A program made the position numbers and the translations under genes. DNA of 64,000 bases, from positions 81,170,604 through 81,234,603 of the forward strand of contig NC_092349.1 in NCBI RefSeq assembly GCF_963676685.1. Reading direction: 5' to 3'. The stretch is from Mytilus edulis. Its lineage: Eukaryota; Mollusca; Bivalvia; Mytilida; Mytilidae. Shown one piece after another: positions 62,699-64,000 of the stretch (positions are counted from its first letter, which is position 1; each line of letters begins with the position of its first letter). Below the pieces are notes generated by a model. It ran no database searches and was not told where the DNA came from. It saw only the letters and a program-made list of their open reading frames with translations.

Positions 62699-63200
62699 TC
62701 ATCGTCTGTGTTCATAGCAAACAATGGACGACAAATCGACAGGACTGACGTCATATAATTTTAAAAAATCTTTAAGAATCGTTGGAAGTGTTAACTTGTC
62801 GATAATCGGAAATACAGATGTATCTTCATTTACGGATCTGATATGTTTCCGAATTTGTGTTCGAGCAAGGTGCTTTAACCTTTGCGTTCTTCCAAAGTCG
62901 TTCACTATTTGATAGTCAGTTTCACTTTTATAGTGATCATTTTCATAGCGATTCATATCAGATACGGTAAGATTATATCCAGCAGCTAAAAATGTTGCAA
63001 AAAATGTCTTTTTTTCAATACAGTAGTTCACTGGTCGATCGGAAGGGCAGTGTAGCCCTTGTTGACATAAAACATCTCTAAATTTGTACATGTTCGGATC
63101 AACTCCATGTTGTAGTAACATTATTGCTGTAGTACAAATAAACCACGGTTCGCATATTTCTAAGGTAGTTGGCTGATTTGCTTCATAAACCTTGCCTCTC
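62699..63200 (-). CDS. Second ASB-like gene, terminal exon (partial gene)
   Basis: Acceptor 'atatttcag' (phase 2) and TGA at 62701-62699. The exon begins RGKVYEANQPTTLEICEP, then ankyrin TAIMLLQHGVDPNMY, a cysteine-poor spacer, and a SOCS box (RLKHLARTQIRKHI, then LPTILKDFLKLYD). It is clearly paralogous to 30828-31353: same exon limits, same phase and many identical stretches. The spacer between ankyrin and SOCS box is shorter by several residues. Upstream exons lie beyond the right edge; 63201-64000 is intron or flank. Confidence 0.86.
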
Positions 63201-63779
63201 CTGAAATATATAAAAGAAAGATATAATTTTGAAATTATTTAGAAACTACGGCTCTACTCCCTCAGACAAAGATGATCTCAGATGGTTCTTTTACAGATTT
63301 TGCTTTCAAATATTCGGCATTGAGCGTTCCTAATGAAGATAAATTCAGAAAAGCGTTGCGGACTCATCTATAGCGAGTTGTTTTATTTTTTTATAATTGA
63401 AATAAAGAGACGGAAATTACTAATATGATTATAATACAGATCCTGTGTTTTCGCTTCGTTTTCTGACCTTGATTTGACACTTATTGTATAAGCTTACAAT
63501 AAGTGGAAATCCGTGTAAGAAATAAACCAAATTACGCTTCTAACTTATTTAATTCTTTGTTCTGCAACTTGTTCTAGGTGCAAATATGTTTTATGTCTCA
63601 AGTATATTTCTTTGCATATAGGCAAACTATGTTTTGATTGTTACCTCTGATTTATTTGTATATACCAAATAAGGCTTCTTTCTCTCTTCAAAGATGGGCG
63701 TGATTTTTTCGTATTGGTATTTACATGTTTTTCTTACATTTTATTAATTTATTCACGGTTATTGCGTTTGTTTGTACTG

Positions 63780-64000
63780 TCACGTAGTGTTGTCAATTTC
63801 AGCGATATCTTTTAATATTGCCATTTAAGCGGAGGGTTAGGCTAAATGAAGGCAATAATAGTACACCGCTTTTCAAAAGTCATAAATCGATTGAGAGAAC
63901 ACAAATCCGAGTAACAAACTAAAATCGACGGAAACATAACAACTCTTAGAGGAAAACAATGGAACAACATTAACACTGAAGTGCAACAAAAACAAACGCC
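63780..64000. repeat. Dispersed repeat M5 fragments in inverted order, cut by window edge
   Basis: 63780-63845 resembles the 'gtgttgtcatttgaatgtta' part of M5. 63860-64000 is the reverse complement of its 'ttgttgcacttcagtgtt' part. The right limit is the window edge. Confidence 0.6.

Overview
The window reads as nuclear DNA of a marine bivalve, most likely a Mytilus-type mussel. It is AT-rich, genes are split into many short exons with GT-AG introns, and it is densely packed with dispersed repeats that I recognise as typical of mytilid genomes. These include a family carrying 'tggtatgattgccaatgag', a family running from 'tatgccccacctacga' to 'gtggggcatccgtgtact', and others. The genus is inferred from these repeats, not proved. 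No bacterial-style operon, CRISPR array or rRNA is present. Almost every open reading frame longer than 60 codons that is not named below is a chance frame or lies in a repeat.

There are three protein-coding loci I can support well, all on the minus strand. (1) 22161 down to 9693 is a 16-exon gene whose exons join in frame to an 883-residue protein. It is a KDZ (Kyakuja-Dileera-Zisupton) family DDE transposase with a CxC2-like cysteine cluster. The frame is fully open, the candidate catalytic residues are present, and one intron is GC-AG. Its introns are full of MITEs and other repeats, so it looks more like a resident (possibly domesticated) gene than a compact mobile element. (2) 44411 (or further upstream) down to 30828 is a five-exon ankyrin-repeat/SOCS-box (ASB-like) gene. 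Its last intron is 8.6 kb long. (3) 63200 down to 62699 is the terminal SOCS-box exon of a second, closely related ASB-like gene that continues past the right edge. Low-confidence exon candidates lie at 26864-27000, 28990-29110, 44060-44235 and 46037-46121.

Mobile elements are the other main content. A dead L1/Tx1-like LINE with a poly(A) tail (35779-38400) sits inside a 3.2 kb element with 'aaaggggcactagc' inverted ends. That element in turn splits a copy of a sequence also found at 30390-30715. A 5'-truncated LINE lies at 28035-28835. A 3.5 kb inverted-repeat element (48077-51619) has arms made of a roughly 20-bp sub-repeat. A 738-bp element with TTA target duplications (56601-57338) carries a tRNA-type SINE. 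Another element (3249-4230) has 117-bp inverted arms built of palindromes. Several short MITEs are scattered through the window.

There are three large tandem arrays: a GTAT/GCAT microsatellite at the left edge (1-312), a 47-bp satellite with a higher-order repeat and a MITE inserted in its last unit (42544-43926), and a 64-bp minisatellite of about 44 copies (58821-61638). The remaining stretches are AT-rich intron or intergenic DNA in which I see no gene.
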